Positions 45,882-57,700 of a DNA stretch of 64,000 nucleotides are shown here, in pieces; position 1 is the first letter of the stretch; every line of letters begins with the position of its first letter. Under the pieces are notes generated by a model that did not search any database, had not been told where the DNA came from, and saw only the letters and a list, made by a program, of their open reading frames with translations. Both the position numbers and the translations under genes were made by a program. Source of the stretch: Panaeolus papilionaceus (taxonomy: Eukaryota > Basidiomycota > Agaricomycetes > Agaricales); contig JADNRZ010000001.1 in assembly GCA_015501605.1 (NCBI GenBank), positions 1,488,001-1,552,000 of the forward strand. The letters are read 5' to 3'.

Positions 45882-46553
45882 AATAAGAAATTATCGAGTG
45901 TAGAGTGGTATAAAGGTCGAAGGATAGCTGATCAGGAAGGGTCGCGATGATAACTTGCTCGGGTTATGCCGATCATATCGGACAATGATACGAGTATGAT
46001 ACGACAACAATGACTCGACCCTCATCCGCAGTCAACACTGTCTGCTTCAATATCGAATAAAGCTGAAAAACAGTTGAACAGAGCGTGCATGAGTCAGAAG
46101 AACCATCCAAATCCGCCAACTCAGCAAGCGATTCATGGCACTTGGCCATTGACAGATGCATTGCAATCCGAACTTTCTGCGACCAACCGTCATCTCATCA
46201 ACCAGCCCACTAATGCATTTTTGTTATCATGGCAGAAATCAAGAGCAGAACAGGCTGTTATCAATGAACCTTTTGGTGTCCCACATACACGGTTGCATGG
46301 GAAAGTACAAATATATTCACCGTTGTTGCATTCCCAGATGACCAGTATCCCAGTATCTGGCCAGGGTTTGCACCAGGACTAACCACTACCAGTTGAGCAG
46401 CTCTACCCTTTCTGCATAACAGCTACCTACCGTCCATTCGGTGAGAATGGTTATTTCGGCGAGCTGCGTTGCTTGCTAGTTGCTTACATTGACCCACAGC
46501 AGTCTCATTTAATTTCCCCGTCTGTCATACCACCCTCTTATGAATTTTGGTCC
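45882..46553. other. Divergent intergenic region
   Basis: About 670 bases between the ITPA gene (minus) and the amidase gene (plus). A minus-strand frame at 46161-45973 reads CHESLAELADLDGSSDSCTL then CSTVFQLYSILKQ, which faintly resembles the N-termini of fungal HET-domain proteins, but nothing further supports a gene. Promoters of both neighbours are expected here. Confidence 0.4.
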
Positions 46554-48732
46554 ATGTTCATCTCGCTCCACAACCTCGTTCGGGATATCCTTTTTCTGTT
46601 CTTATTCTCGCTCGGCCTCACAGTTCCATTGACAGCCGCATTAGGTGCAGGGTCTGTTACTGTGCACTCAAGCCATTCATTCGGCACTGTGTTCACACTT
46701 CCAGAGCACGCAGATATCCAATACCTTGCGAGTCCGCAACCAGCAGTGCCAATAAGGACTATCGATGCTCTGGAATCTGACCCAGATAGCACTATCGTCT
46801 CACAATGCAAGCCATCTGAGGGACTTGCCCCAGTGGAATGGCTGCCCGTCACAAGCATCATCTGGACGGATGATACCGAACTTCCTATTCTTTCGAATTA
46901 CCGCGAAAAAGATGATGTATGGAACGACGATTTTTTGGAGGTGTTAGTTTTGCATAAAGTGGGCAAGGTTCCTCTTAACCTGGGGGAAGCATTTTTCGCA
47001 TTTGTGGCGAAGAAGGGCGTGCGACATATCTGGCTCTCAGGCGCGATTTATTATTCAGACACTCTGGAACTGCGCGACAATGGGTGCATTGAACGCATCG
47101 AAGCGCCTCTGTTCCTTAAGCCAGGCCCATATTTGGCAACACGCTCGAGACGAGATTCTTCGGAGTGGAATCTTCATGAAGTTTATAGGTTGTACCCGGA
47201 CACCTATGAAACCTTTTTATTCGGAGCCATACCAGACCGAACCTCTTTACAAGCAGGGTGGCTGAAAACAAACCTACCCGTGTCTTCTCCGTTCCGTTGG
47301 CCCATCCAACTTATACCAGTTCCTTCACGTCTATATAGTCTTTCCAACCCTCAACTCCCACTTGCGGGTAAGAGGTTTGCCCTGAAGGATATATACGACG
47401 TTGCCGGGCTACCCACTCATGCAGGATCTAAAGCTTATGGACTCGTCAATCCACTCCCACATACTACCGCATCCTCCATCACCCGCTTGATTGCCCTAGG
47501 CGCCGTTCTTGTAGGCAAAACACATACATCGCAATTTGCACATGGAGCGGCTCCCTGGGAATTCTTAGATTACCCCTACTCATGGAATCCACGAGGTGAC
47601 GGCCATCTCACTGCTTCAGCGTCTAGCTCCGGAAGCGCATGCGCCATCGCAGGATACCAGTGGTTGGACTTTACCATCGGGAGTGATACTAGGGGTAGTG
47701 TGAGGAAACCTGCGGCTCTCGTCGGTGCATATGGGATAAGACCGAGCTGGGGATCTAGTGAGATGGATGGGGTTGTACCGCTTTCGGAGGAGTTGGATAC
47801 GCTTGGCTTTTTTGTGAGGAACGTAGAGTTGATGGAATACATCGGAAGGCTTTGGTATGTCGATCTTAACACAGTCCAGTTTGGCAGCTACTTAGCCTTT
47901 CTTGCCCAGGTACCTGAATTCGCCCATTCACAAAATCGGTCCGATCACTCGTTTCCCCCGCAAAGTCTACTATCCAAGCGATCACTTTCCTATGAAAAAC
48001 CCCGCTGCGCAGGAACTCGTGAACGCATTCCTAGCATCACTCGAACAACATTTGGATGTTGCACGGGTCAACATAGATATGTCGAAAACTCTGGCACCAT
48101 TATTTCCAAATCACAGTTTCGCAGAATTCCAACGATCGTCCAACAAGCTCGCCGAATATCGCTCCTGGAATTCTATCGGGCAACCAACGACACAAAAGCA
48201 CCTTGTGCAATTCAAGATGGCTCCTCGATTTGACCCTGTTCCCGAGAAAATGTTCTCTCGAGGACGAGACATATCCAGAGAAGAATTTGAAGATGCTGTC
48301 AAGCTCAAGCGGTCATTTGCAAAGGCACTTGATGAGGATTTATTTAAGGAGGACCCTCTTTCGTGTTCCGATGCATTGTTCGTATATGACGCAGCAACTG
48401 GGGGAATGCCATCATATCGCACCGAGGAGTTCAATTCCCTCGACGGTGCTGTGCCTTTCTTGCTCACGGCTCCACCATCTGGGGTGGATCACGAGCCAAG
48501 ACTCGAGGATTTCTTCAACTTTATCGCATCGATGGGAGAACTTCCCGAAGTGACCGTACCTATTGGACAAGCGAAATATCTCAGCCCAATCAGTAAAAGA
48601 TGGGAAGTGATACCAGTTGCACTGCAACTCGTGGCGAAGAAAGGATGTGATTTAATGTTGATGAAGATTGTCTCTGTTCTTGGGGAAATGGGTGTGCTGG
48701 AGAGTGTGGGAGTCGGGCCCCAGGCGTTTTGA
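46554..48732 (+). CDS. Amidase-signature hydrolase with extra N-terminal domain, predicted secreted
   Basis: The first in-frame ATG is 46554 (MFISLHNLVRDILFLF), giving a hydrophobic segment LFLFLFSLGLTVPLTAALGA that looks like a signal peptide. About 220 residues of an N-terminal domain follow, like the one fused to fungal amidases named after scytalone dehydratase-like Arp1. Then the amidase core: FALKDIYDVAGLPTHAGSKA (catalytic Lys), ASASSSGSACAIA (cis-Ser region) and IGSDTRGSVRKPAALVGAYG (nucleophile Ser in GS). One intron (about 47854-47906) joins GRLW to YLNSPIHKIGPITRF. The C-terminal part includes FNFIASMGELPEVTVPIG and VALQLVAKKGCDLMLM. Full Lys-Ser-Ser triad present. The substrate is unknown. 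One intron only, unlike most neighbours. Confidence 0.85.
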
Positions 48733-49709
48733 TGAGCAGATTTGAGTTGGTAGAGATTAGGATGGTGGGAAACTGTCTTGAAAAGGAAAACATAATGGTG
48801 TATTTCTCGCTTGGTTTGATGTGGAAGGTTGGGGATTTCTGTGAGGAGTTAGAGAAAGGATGTATGACTAGTATCAATTCACAATGATTGGTTATTTTTT
48901 CTGGATGAGAAATATCAACTCCCAAGCAAAATGGACCAGGAGAAGATACACAATGGGCGGCTATTACGGTATCCACAATGCAGTGTTCACAATGACTAAC
49001 TGTATAAATTGATGCAGTGCAGACTGATGATTGCAAGCAGTCGTGGTGTGCATTTGGCATGCGCTTTACAGCCATTGATGTACACGACGCAGGGTGGAAG
49101 GGAGAAGGCCTGCTTCCAATTCATTTATGTATCGTGGGAAACTGAAAACCATTGTCCAAAAATTGTGTAAACGGCAATGAAGAGGACGATGTCGGGAACT
49201 CGGAGCGAGTACATCGGAATTCACGAGGGAACCAGTAAGCTGGAGCCTGACTTGAAATAAGAATGTTGTGTGCAGCGCTGCAGTGTGATGTATGCAGTAG
49301 TGGCCTAATTCATACTCGTGGCGAGATGAGTATAGATTGTGTGAAGAAAAATATGATGATCGATATACTTGTTAATTGTATAGACTAGTAGTAGTAGTTC
49401 AAGTTGAATGAGGTGATAACATACCAATAAAATTAAAATATAAATGAAATAAAGATAAAATAAAATGCAAGAATGTGATGAGGAAGGGTTTACAAAAGGC
49501 CAAACATGGACCTACAAATTGAGTACACGTGGAATGAATAACTGGGAAAGGCAATAGCAATTCTGACATATCTCCAATGATTCTTCACTTCCCTTTCTGT
49601 CCAAACTCAATCTTTTCCATGCCCCATCGCCACTTTCAACTTTTAACACACTCGTGTTAACTAGTTCATTCTTGATCCAGAACTTCCATATTCTTCTTGG
49701 CTTTATACC
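48733..49709. other. Long intergenic region, A+T-rich, no gene
   Basis: About 980 bases. A low-complexity A+T-rich stretch with repeated TAAAATA/ATAAA units lies at about 49415-49465. The 161-codon minus-strand frame overlapping 48590-49075 is unsupported and overlaps the amidase 3' end. The last part is CT-rich, which fits the promoter of the next gene. Confidence 0.5.
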
Positions 49710-52629
49710 ATGGCTTTTCGGCCTACTCTACGGCCTGCAGTATGGACAGAGCACGATAGAAATTCTCCTATTAGGTCACATTCTCATCATGCTCAACATC
49801 CCTCACCAGTTGCAGAACACGTCTTCTCGCAACAGCCAACACAACAGATAGTGCCACTATATCGCCATTCTACTTCGTTTTTACATCTGGAGAACGACAC
49901 GATGAGAGCTGGCCCATCTTTTTCTGCAGTTCAATCTGTCTATTGCCCACCCCCGCTCACTCCATCGGAAAGACTGTGGCGCGATCGTGTTCCTCTTCTA
50001 GATCAGAAGGGATACCAACTCCGACATCGTTATCAACCTAGCTGGTCACCAACAAGTGAGAATAGAAGGCACATCCACAGTGGTGAAGATCATATCATGC
50101 AAATTGTAAGCACCCTCCTGTCAATATTTCCGTGTTTACCGTGACTAACGCAACTTCTTATCAATTGAATTCCATTTCGCTTTTCTTCATCAGCTTCCCC
50201 AGATTCTGGATGCCAGACGGCGGGAGGATGGCCGTGTGGTCTGCATCAAGATGCTTCAGAACGCTAAAAAGGTCAAAGAGATACATATGGTCCAGTACTT
50301 TTCGTCCAGAAAACTCGCAAACGACCCTCGGAATCATGTTGTTCCATATTATGATTCCTTTCAAGACGTTCTATCCCCTAGCGTCCATTTCCTTGTTATG
50401 CCCAGTTTAAGGAGGTTCGACGATCCCAACTTCACAACCGTGGATGAAGTCGTGGATTTCGTGACCCAGGCCCTGGAGGTAGGTCTTGTATTTTTAAATT
50501 GGCTTTTTATCAATTTGGAAGCAAAATATGCGCGTTTCCCTCCTTAAACCCGTTCTGACACACCTCTCTGATGTAGGGTTTGGCCTTCTTGCACGAACAT
50601 AATGTCGCACATCAGTAAGCTTCTCTTACCCACCCGCCTGAACCACATCAGACCCACTAGTTCCAACTCACAGCAACCTCACTGCCGATCAAATTATGAT
50701 GGACGCTCGGTCCCTCATTCCTGGGGGATGGCATTTCGTCGCGCACTTTTGCGAACCCGATGGCATGACCAGGATAAGACCACGTCAGAGAAAGTCGCAT
50801 CCTGTTCGGTATTACTTTGTTGGCTTTGGATCCTGTTATCACTTTCCACCTGGTCAACGCCCACTTATTGACGACATAGGATGCACGGACTCCGATGTTC
50901 CCGAGTTGTCGGGACCAGTCGTAAAGCCATATGATCCATTTAAACTCGACATATACACACTTGGTAACGTGTTTTTGAAATGTCTTTACATGGTGAGTCA
51001 ATCTATTCGTTTTTCTGCTCTTTGCGACTTTTAGGGGGAAACCCCCTGCCTTCCTGTCCTTGATCGCGTTTCATGATGCTTGGTTTCTTTCCATTCACGC
51101 CATAAGACATGCGCAGTCATGTGCGAAATTTAAACTGATTGCTTTACCTGTTCCAGAAATATCACGGCCTGAATTTCCTCGTTGACCTCGTCGACTATAT
51201 GCGAAATGACGACCTGGCAGCCCGGCCTTCTGCAGACCTAGTTCTTCGTGCATGGATTCACGTCCGGGATAGCATCGGGAAGGCGCAACTAGAGACGCAA
51301 ATTCGGGCGAGGACATACGACGAAATGTCTCTTGTTATGAACCGGCATGTCGACATCCCAGCTGCAGCCACGTTAACCCCTCCTAGCAGTCTTGATGCCG
51401 AGCCGATTCAGGTAGACGAGGAGGTTAACGAACTGGAAGCTATGGACGTTGTCGAACCAGAAGAACCAGAAGTTATCATTATGGAGACGACGCCACAAGC
51501 AAACTCGGCGAGCCCCTCTTCATCTGGAACTCCCTTGTCCCCTGCAACTCCTTCCACGCCAGTTACAGATACTCCTCCACCCCCTCCACGACCTGCACGA
51601 GTTGTTGCTCCCCCCGAACCTGAGCCAGAGGTCGAAGAAGAACAGGAGTTTACACCGCCTGTCTCGATCCTTGTGCCTGGGGGTAGAAGCCGACGCACGA
51701 CTCGTGGAAAGGGTTACATGACCGGAACCCTTGACTTGAGATTGAATACTAAACAGCTGAACAGTACCAGGACAACGCAGCACCGTATGGAGCAACAGCA
51801 GACTTACATGCAGAGCATGACTCTCAACATGGAGCTGCGCGAGAGTTCCACTATCGGGATACTTTCTGACGCTCCGCCCTTGGATAACGTTGTCCTCATG
51901 CACTACCCTCAAACCGCGCCAAATTCTACCCTTGCGACTACTTCCCGATCAAAAAATCAGCCGAGTTCTATGTCCCTTGGCGGAGGACCAGCCGCATTCC
52001 TCAGTCCCTTGACGCCTGGCGACAATGCCCCTCCTCGGTTCGGGATTGTCAGTTCCGTGGGGGTTCATCCCTATCCATTGTCCGCGTACGCAGGGACGCA
52101 GTACTACGGCGGATCTATCCAAGCTACGCACGGACATGCTAATCCTCAGCAGCAGCCGTATTTTGACGCCTCAATGCCTGTCAAGGTTGTGCAAGTTCAA
52201 TCTAATGGCCGGGCGGCCTTAGGTGCAGGGCCCTCAACTGGGACATCCACAGGGGGCATAATTATAACAACCTCAGCACCGTCACAAAATGGGTCTGAGG
52301 GTATTAGCATCGAGGTTCGGGCGCAGGAAGGGGGGAATGACGAGAGTATGAGGTGGCACAGTCCTGAGGGGCAGCCTCGGGTGAAGACACCGACACCTGC
52401 AAACGTTTCTCAACCGCAGGGAACATCGAAACAACCAGGACGGTCATCCAATCGTGCGAGTCAACGTGCGTCACGCAGGTCGGCACCCATGCCTCAGCAG
52501 AAACCGCCACTTGAGCATCGGACGAGTAACGCTTCTGATGCTTCACCTGCTCATCCTGGGGATTCACCGAAAAGTGCGGGTAGTGCACGGTCAGATAAGC
52601 GGGATATCGCGTCTATCCTGAATATCTGA
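49710..52629 (+). CDS. Protein-kinase-like protein, predicted pseudokinase
   Basis: Starts MAFRPTLRPAVWTEHDRNSP at 49710. PLTPSERLWRDRVPLLDQKG-YQLRHRYQPSW is a typical start of a large mushroom-specific kinase-like family. The kinase domain spans five exons: GRVVCIKML (the conserved Lys is present), LVMPSLRRFDD, GLAFLHEHNVAHHNLTADQI (catalytic loop HRD replaced by HHN), YYFVGFGSCYHFPPG (DFG replaced by GFG), PYDPFKLDIYTLGNVF and DDLAARPSADLVLRAW. The loss of both catalytic Asp residues predicts no phosphotransfer. A tail of about 440 residues follows, Pro/Thr/Ser-rich, with SKSAGSARSDKRDIASILNI-like sequence at the end. Possibly a scaffold or regulator. Confidence 0.8.
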
Positions 52630-53201
52630 AACGCTCCTCGGACAACCTATACTTGTCTCGGTATCTAGACGAGTGATTTTCCTTCTTTCTCCCTGCATAG
52701 ACGTCACACTGGGCTTTTCATTTTGGGCTTTTATTCTACTTTCCATTGCCTCTTTCTCTGGTTTACGAACGAGGCAATTTTTGCATTGTACATTTTACAT
52801 TTTTTATGCCTGTTACATGACTCATCCGTTTTTATGACACTCGTTCCTTTTTGCATGTATACAATCCCTAGCATTTTTTCCCGTCTTCCATTTTGTTACA
52901 GTACATCATTTCATTTTTTTTACTTTTACGATACATACATACATTGCCAAACCATACCCAACACCTTTTCTTTGATCTGTACTTTAGACGTCGCACATTT
53001 TTAGTCTCTTTGTAGATCTCGAGAAGCATTGCAAATGCTAATCATTTGAGCAGTCTGCAACTTCAGTCCCTGTTCACCCTAGGATTTGACTTTGGAAATG
53101 CAAGATGATGTCACCGGAGTTGGGTTCACCTGACCAAAAGCTAATAAAGAAGGTTGTATGTGAACGAAGGACGATTCCCATCCTTATCCTGACCATCAAA
53201 G
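52630..53201. other. Intergenic, T-rich 3' flank then promoter
   Basis: About 570 bases. The first 370 are T-rich with many TTTT and CATTTT runs, as in fungal 3' untranslated regions. The remainder precedes the glutathione transferase start. No gene seen. Confidence 0.5.
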
Positions 53202-54432
53202 ATGACATCTAATGCAGCGGATAATAAAGACATTGGGAGAGCATACCATAAGCAGTGTACAGGAGAGGCGCTCAAGACGGTGGAATTACACCAAAAGGAC
53301 GAAGATATCACGCTCTTTGGAAGCTGCTTTTGCCCATTTGTTCAAAGGGTGTGGGTAGCGTTTGAGGTCCTCGGAATACCTTACAAGGTTAGCACCCCTT
53401 TGCGGCTTGATTAGAGTGTGATTGACGGTCCCGTAGTACTGTCAGTTTGGAATTGAAATGTAATGAATAGTCTTCGGCTGATGTATGATGGTTAGATGAG
53501 GTGGATCCATACAAAAAGCCCAAAGATCTGCTGGAAGTTTCTCCCAAGGGTTTAGTGCCGGGTTTGCGATTGAATAACTTTAATCCACCTCGAGCTCTGA
53601 ACGAAAGCACGGTTATCTTGGAGTACCTGGAGGAGTGAGTAAACGTTGATTACTGGTGTTCACGGTCGATCGTGTTGAATTCAGGGAAACAGTTTAGCGT
53701 CTACGACGACGCAAAGGAGTATATTGCCTCTTAGAGATCATGCTTGTGAGAATGATTTCCTCCTGTGTTGGGATGGCAGCAATTGACAGGCAAGAACGAT
53801 GATTCCCAGATGCGCGGGCTCTTGTACGTCTTCAAGCAGATCATGTCAACCGGAATTTAGTGCCGGCATTCTACCGCTACTTGCAGGCTCAAACAGCCGA
53901 TAAACAGATTGAAGGTGGGAAGGAGTTCGTTGTGGCATTGGAAGGGCTTGTTTATCTGTTGGAAAGGGCGGAACGGGAGGTGGTTGAAGGGTTTGGGAGC
54001 GGGAGTATGGGAGAAGCTGAGAAGAGGATGTTGAGCAAAGGGCTTGGTGTCTGGATTGCTGGTGAAAAGGATCTAGGCTGGGCGGATATTCTAGCTGGAC
54101 CTTGTGAGTGGGGAGTTGGACGTGTGGAGACTTACTATTGACATATTTTACTTACAGGGTTATATCGAGCGAAATTAGTTCTGTCCCATTACCGTGGATT
54201 TGAATTGCCTGGAGGTGAAAGGGTGAATGGTTGGCTTGAACGGCTTTTCGGACATGAAGCATTCAAGAAAACCTGTAGTACTGAAGAACTATATCTGGAT
54301 AGTTATGAAAGGTGAGTTGATAATAAATTGAAACAATGAGAATTACATTCACAGTTTTATAGATATGCTTTCAATAGACCCAACACGAGTATGGTTGCCA
54401 ATGCCATCAATGAAGGAAGAGCATTGCCATGA
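53202..54432 (+). CDS. Omega-type glutathione S-transferase
   Basis: Two-domain transferase/thiol reductase. The start MTSNAADNKDIGRAYHKQC leads to EDITLFGSCFCPFVQRVWVA, where the Cys before Pro-Phe is the expected omega-class active-site Cys. After an intron: VDPYKKPKDLLEVSPKGLVP, then LNESTVILEYLED|LASTTT (the glutathione-binding Glu-Ser pair corresponds to NESTVI). The helical C-terminal domain reads ARALVRLQADHVNRNLVPAF, WIAGEKDLGWADILAGP, LYRAKLVLSHYRGFELPGGE, ending NAINEGRALP. Five introns, including one within GAGGA|GTGAGT. About 260 residues, normal. Such enzymes reduce thiol adducts and, in fungi, glutathionyl lignin-derived compounds; no specific substrate can be read here. Confidence 0.87.
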
Positions 54433-54762
54433 GATACTCCACGTGTAAATTAGCAATTGTAATTTAAATTATGATATTATGGGGTCATTTACTTGAGCTC
54501 TCTCTCTCTGTTCTACTCCTTACAACGACTCGAGATATATTCCATTATTTCAGACATTATTGGTTTATTTTTGTCAGAGTCAAATCAAGCCGAAGTCCCG
54601 ACTAATTTCCACGCACGACACTTGTTTCTTCTGTCTCTTTCTCTTGCTCTCTATCTTGTCTTGTCTCTCATCAATACCCTCATCCATTCACTGTAATTCA
54701 TTCAGTGTTGATCTCTAAACGCATTCAATTATCTTCTCTTTCTACCTTTTAGTCAGGGTTTG
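54433..54762. other. Intergenic, CT-rich promoter of the polarity gene
   Basis: 330 bases. Long CT-rich tracts (about 54500-54530 and 54625-54690) precede the start codon at 54763, a common fungal promoter feature. No gene seen. Confidence 0.5.
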
Positions 54763-57700
54763 ATGCCTGAATACGTTTATGCCCTACACGACTTCCTCCC
54801 AGAACACGAGGATGAGGTGAGCTTCCATGCCGGCGAGCGGATTGAGGTCATAGAGAAAGACGATCTATATGGTGATGGATGGTGGCAGGTATGTTAATTC
54901 CTCTTTTTGTCTTTTCTTTCTTTTCTTTTTGCCTTTTTACTTGGGGTCTATCTCCTTCCTCGACATGAGCACGGGTATCTGTAATCAAACCAATGGTGTA
55001 CTCAAAAAGAAGAGGAGGTCCTCAGTACCTCCAATAACCCAAGACAAGCCAGATCGCTCGTCATTTGCAGCTTCCTTGTTTCTACCCTTTCATCAGAATA
55101 CCCCTCCTTCTCCTTCAGAACCTCTTCACCAACTTTCATATGAAACTCTGGGTATTTTACCCAATGATGTTCCACAATCACTACTTCCATTTTGTTTATT
55201 GCCCATTTACATCAACAATATTCTGATACATCATCCATTACAGGGCAAAAATCTCGCTGGTAAAACGGGTCTCTTCCCAGTTGCCTATACTGCCCCTGCT
55301 CCCCCAACTGACACCGCCGCCGCCGCCGCTCCCCAAGCTTCAGAATCTCATTCTGAGCCACCTACTAATGGCACACATGGCGGTCTTCAACCTCTTCCAG
55401 AAGAGTCGGAGCCAGAATCATCATCCACCAACATTGTCTCGCCTGTTCCGAAACCACCTCCAGTCACCTTTCTCAACGGACAGGATTATGACACTGACGC
55501 ACACCATCCCGATGATGTTTCCCTCAATATGCCAGATGAACCCCACAACGAGGTCATGAAGGCCACTATGACCGACGTTCAGAAAGCAATAGAACAGCTT
55601 GGTAGACGTGCAGGAAACGGCGAAGACGGAGATGGCTCTCGAAGTTTCAGCTTTGCCAGCACTAGGGATGGAGGAGACACCGAGACTGAAACAGATATTG
55701 ATCTCAGTGATGTAGATGGTCCTTCTTCGGCTGATGCCAGTGGATCCGACTGGCATAAAACCGCAAGGAAGAGGTTGGCCGACAAAGCTAGGAGGGCCGT
55801 CGAGGAGGCAGAGAAACTTGAAGCCATCATGTCTAGTGATGCAAACGCTAGACGAGCACTGCAGCCACCGATCGAGGTTGAACTAAGCGATGAGAGTGAC
55901 GATGAGGGTGATTTCACCCGGGTTAGCAAGTTCCAGCGAAACCACTCTTATATCCTGGAAGAGGATGAGAACGAGGCCGAGGCAGATCGCAACTCCCGTA
56001 AAGAGGTTCCTGAAAATGAGTCCATCTCTGGCACCGAGCAGTCATCGGCTGGAACCCATGTGGAAGTACCTGTAAAGGACGAAAGCGAACTTCCCACTGC
56101 GACTAGACTTGCCTTCCCTGTGTCGGTCTTTTCGCCACCAGTTTCGACCACCCCACCTGCCGCCGCACCTGTGGGACCTACTGTTGCAACGGCGACCCCA
56201 GGTGAACCCGCTCAGACCAGACCGAAATCTCCTCTTCGCAACTCCTATCCCACTCCAATTTCTCCACCAGTCACAGTGTCCCCTGTTGCACCACGGGTTT
56301 CGACACCTGAGCAAAAGAGGAACAGTGGACCTTTCCATCGTGATGCACCCACCGTCACAAACGGGCTTCCGTCGCCTTCGACCTCGACGCAAGTCACACA
56401 TTCTAAACATAACAGCGTCGTCTCCACGTCTTCTGCGCCGGTCATGGCCATCCCAGTTCCCATGCCATCTCCTCAGCAGCAAGTAACACCACCGAACGAA
56501 CAGAAGAAGACTTATCCTTCAGAATGGACAGTCGATGAAGTTGTCGAATGGTTAAAGAGTAAAGGCTTTGATCAGGATGTGTGTGATAAATTTACAGGTT
56601 CGTATTTCTTGTTGCCTCGATATGCCATTTTTGCTTATTTCTATTTGTGGTCAGAGCAAGAAATTACTGGCGATGTCCTCCTTGAGCTCGATGTCAATCT
56701 TCTCAAGACTGAGATCGGTGTCATGGCATTTGGAAAGCGTATGCGCATTGCAAACGCTATCACCGATTTGCGCAGACCACCTTCAGTTGAATATCCGGAT
56801 CCAGTCCCGGAAGCTTCACCCTTGCAACTCCATCATCAACAGCAGCCTCATCTTCAGCCCCAATTCGCACAGTTCAACCAGACTCACTCGAGACGGGAGA
56901 GCCACAACTCGTTCTTAAACTCCCCGGTTTCAGGTCATGGATCAAATGCTGGGCCCCTCAGTGTAAACATGGGATATGGCCATGCCCACAAGGGAAGCTA
57001 TTCCCAGAGTATGCACAGCAGTTTGGGTAGTCCTATGGGATTCCCCAATGGCACAAGTGGGTTTGGTAGCGTCCAAGAGACCGCTGGTGCTAGTGAGTCG
57101 CAGACAAGCGTTGTGGAGTCTTCAACTTCTGGAAATGGCAACGGTGTTGGACTGGGAATCGCACTTGCACCAATTTCACCGGTTCGTGATCCATCTTTCT
57201 CGTTCAATGTGACATATGATTTAACTTATGTTCACAGCGAAGAGCTGGTGCCCTGGTAAGCTCACCATCGGATGGTGCCCTGCGAGAGACTGCGGGCAAG
57301 TCAATTATGCCTACGCCCACAACCGAAGCGGTCGAGGAGGAGGACGAGAGGGGACACATGAGCGAGGTACCTTTTTGTTTCGCATCGAACAACCTGAACA
57401 TTTGATTAATCATCCATGACTTTTAGGGTGACGTTGCCCCCACGAGCCAGAGCGTACGCCGTCGTCTCTTTGGTCGATCCCACGACTCGACACCTTCCAT
57501 TGCCCAATCATGGCGCTCCAAGGAATCACCTCTACCCTCGCCTGTTGTTCGTGAAATTCCTGACAAGGACAAGGACAGTTCAAAGGATAAGGATTCGACA
57601 AAAGAAACTCCCAGCATCTCCAGCCGTCATCGCTCGAAGAGGAGTATCGATGGAGGTAGCAAGCATTCGGACCGGTTGAGCATATTTGGAGGAACCTTTG

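Noticed and set aside
45973..46161. Start of a HET-domain gene on the minus strand
   Set aside because: Only a short Cys-containing segment resembles HET N-termini; no HET core follows, and the space to the ITPA gene is too small.
53636..53825. Frameshifts in the glutathione transferase gene
   Set aside because: Two ordinary GT-AG introns restore LEYLED|LASTTTQRSILPLRDHA|YARALVRLQ, the expected family sequence.
55579..56482. Overlapping minus-strand open frames of 110-146 codons
   Set aside because: They are shadows of the disordered, Pro/Ser-rich part of the polarity scaffold gene.
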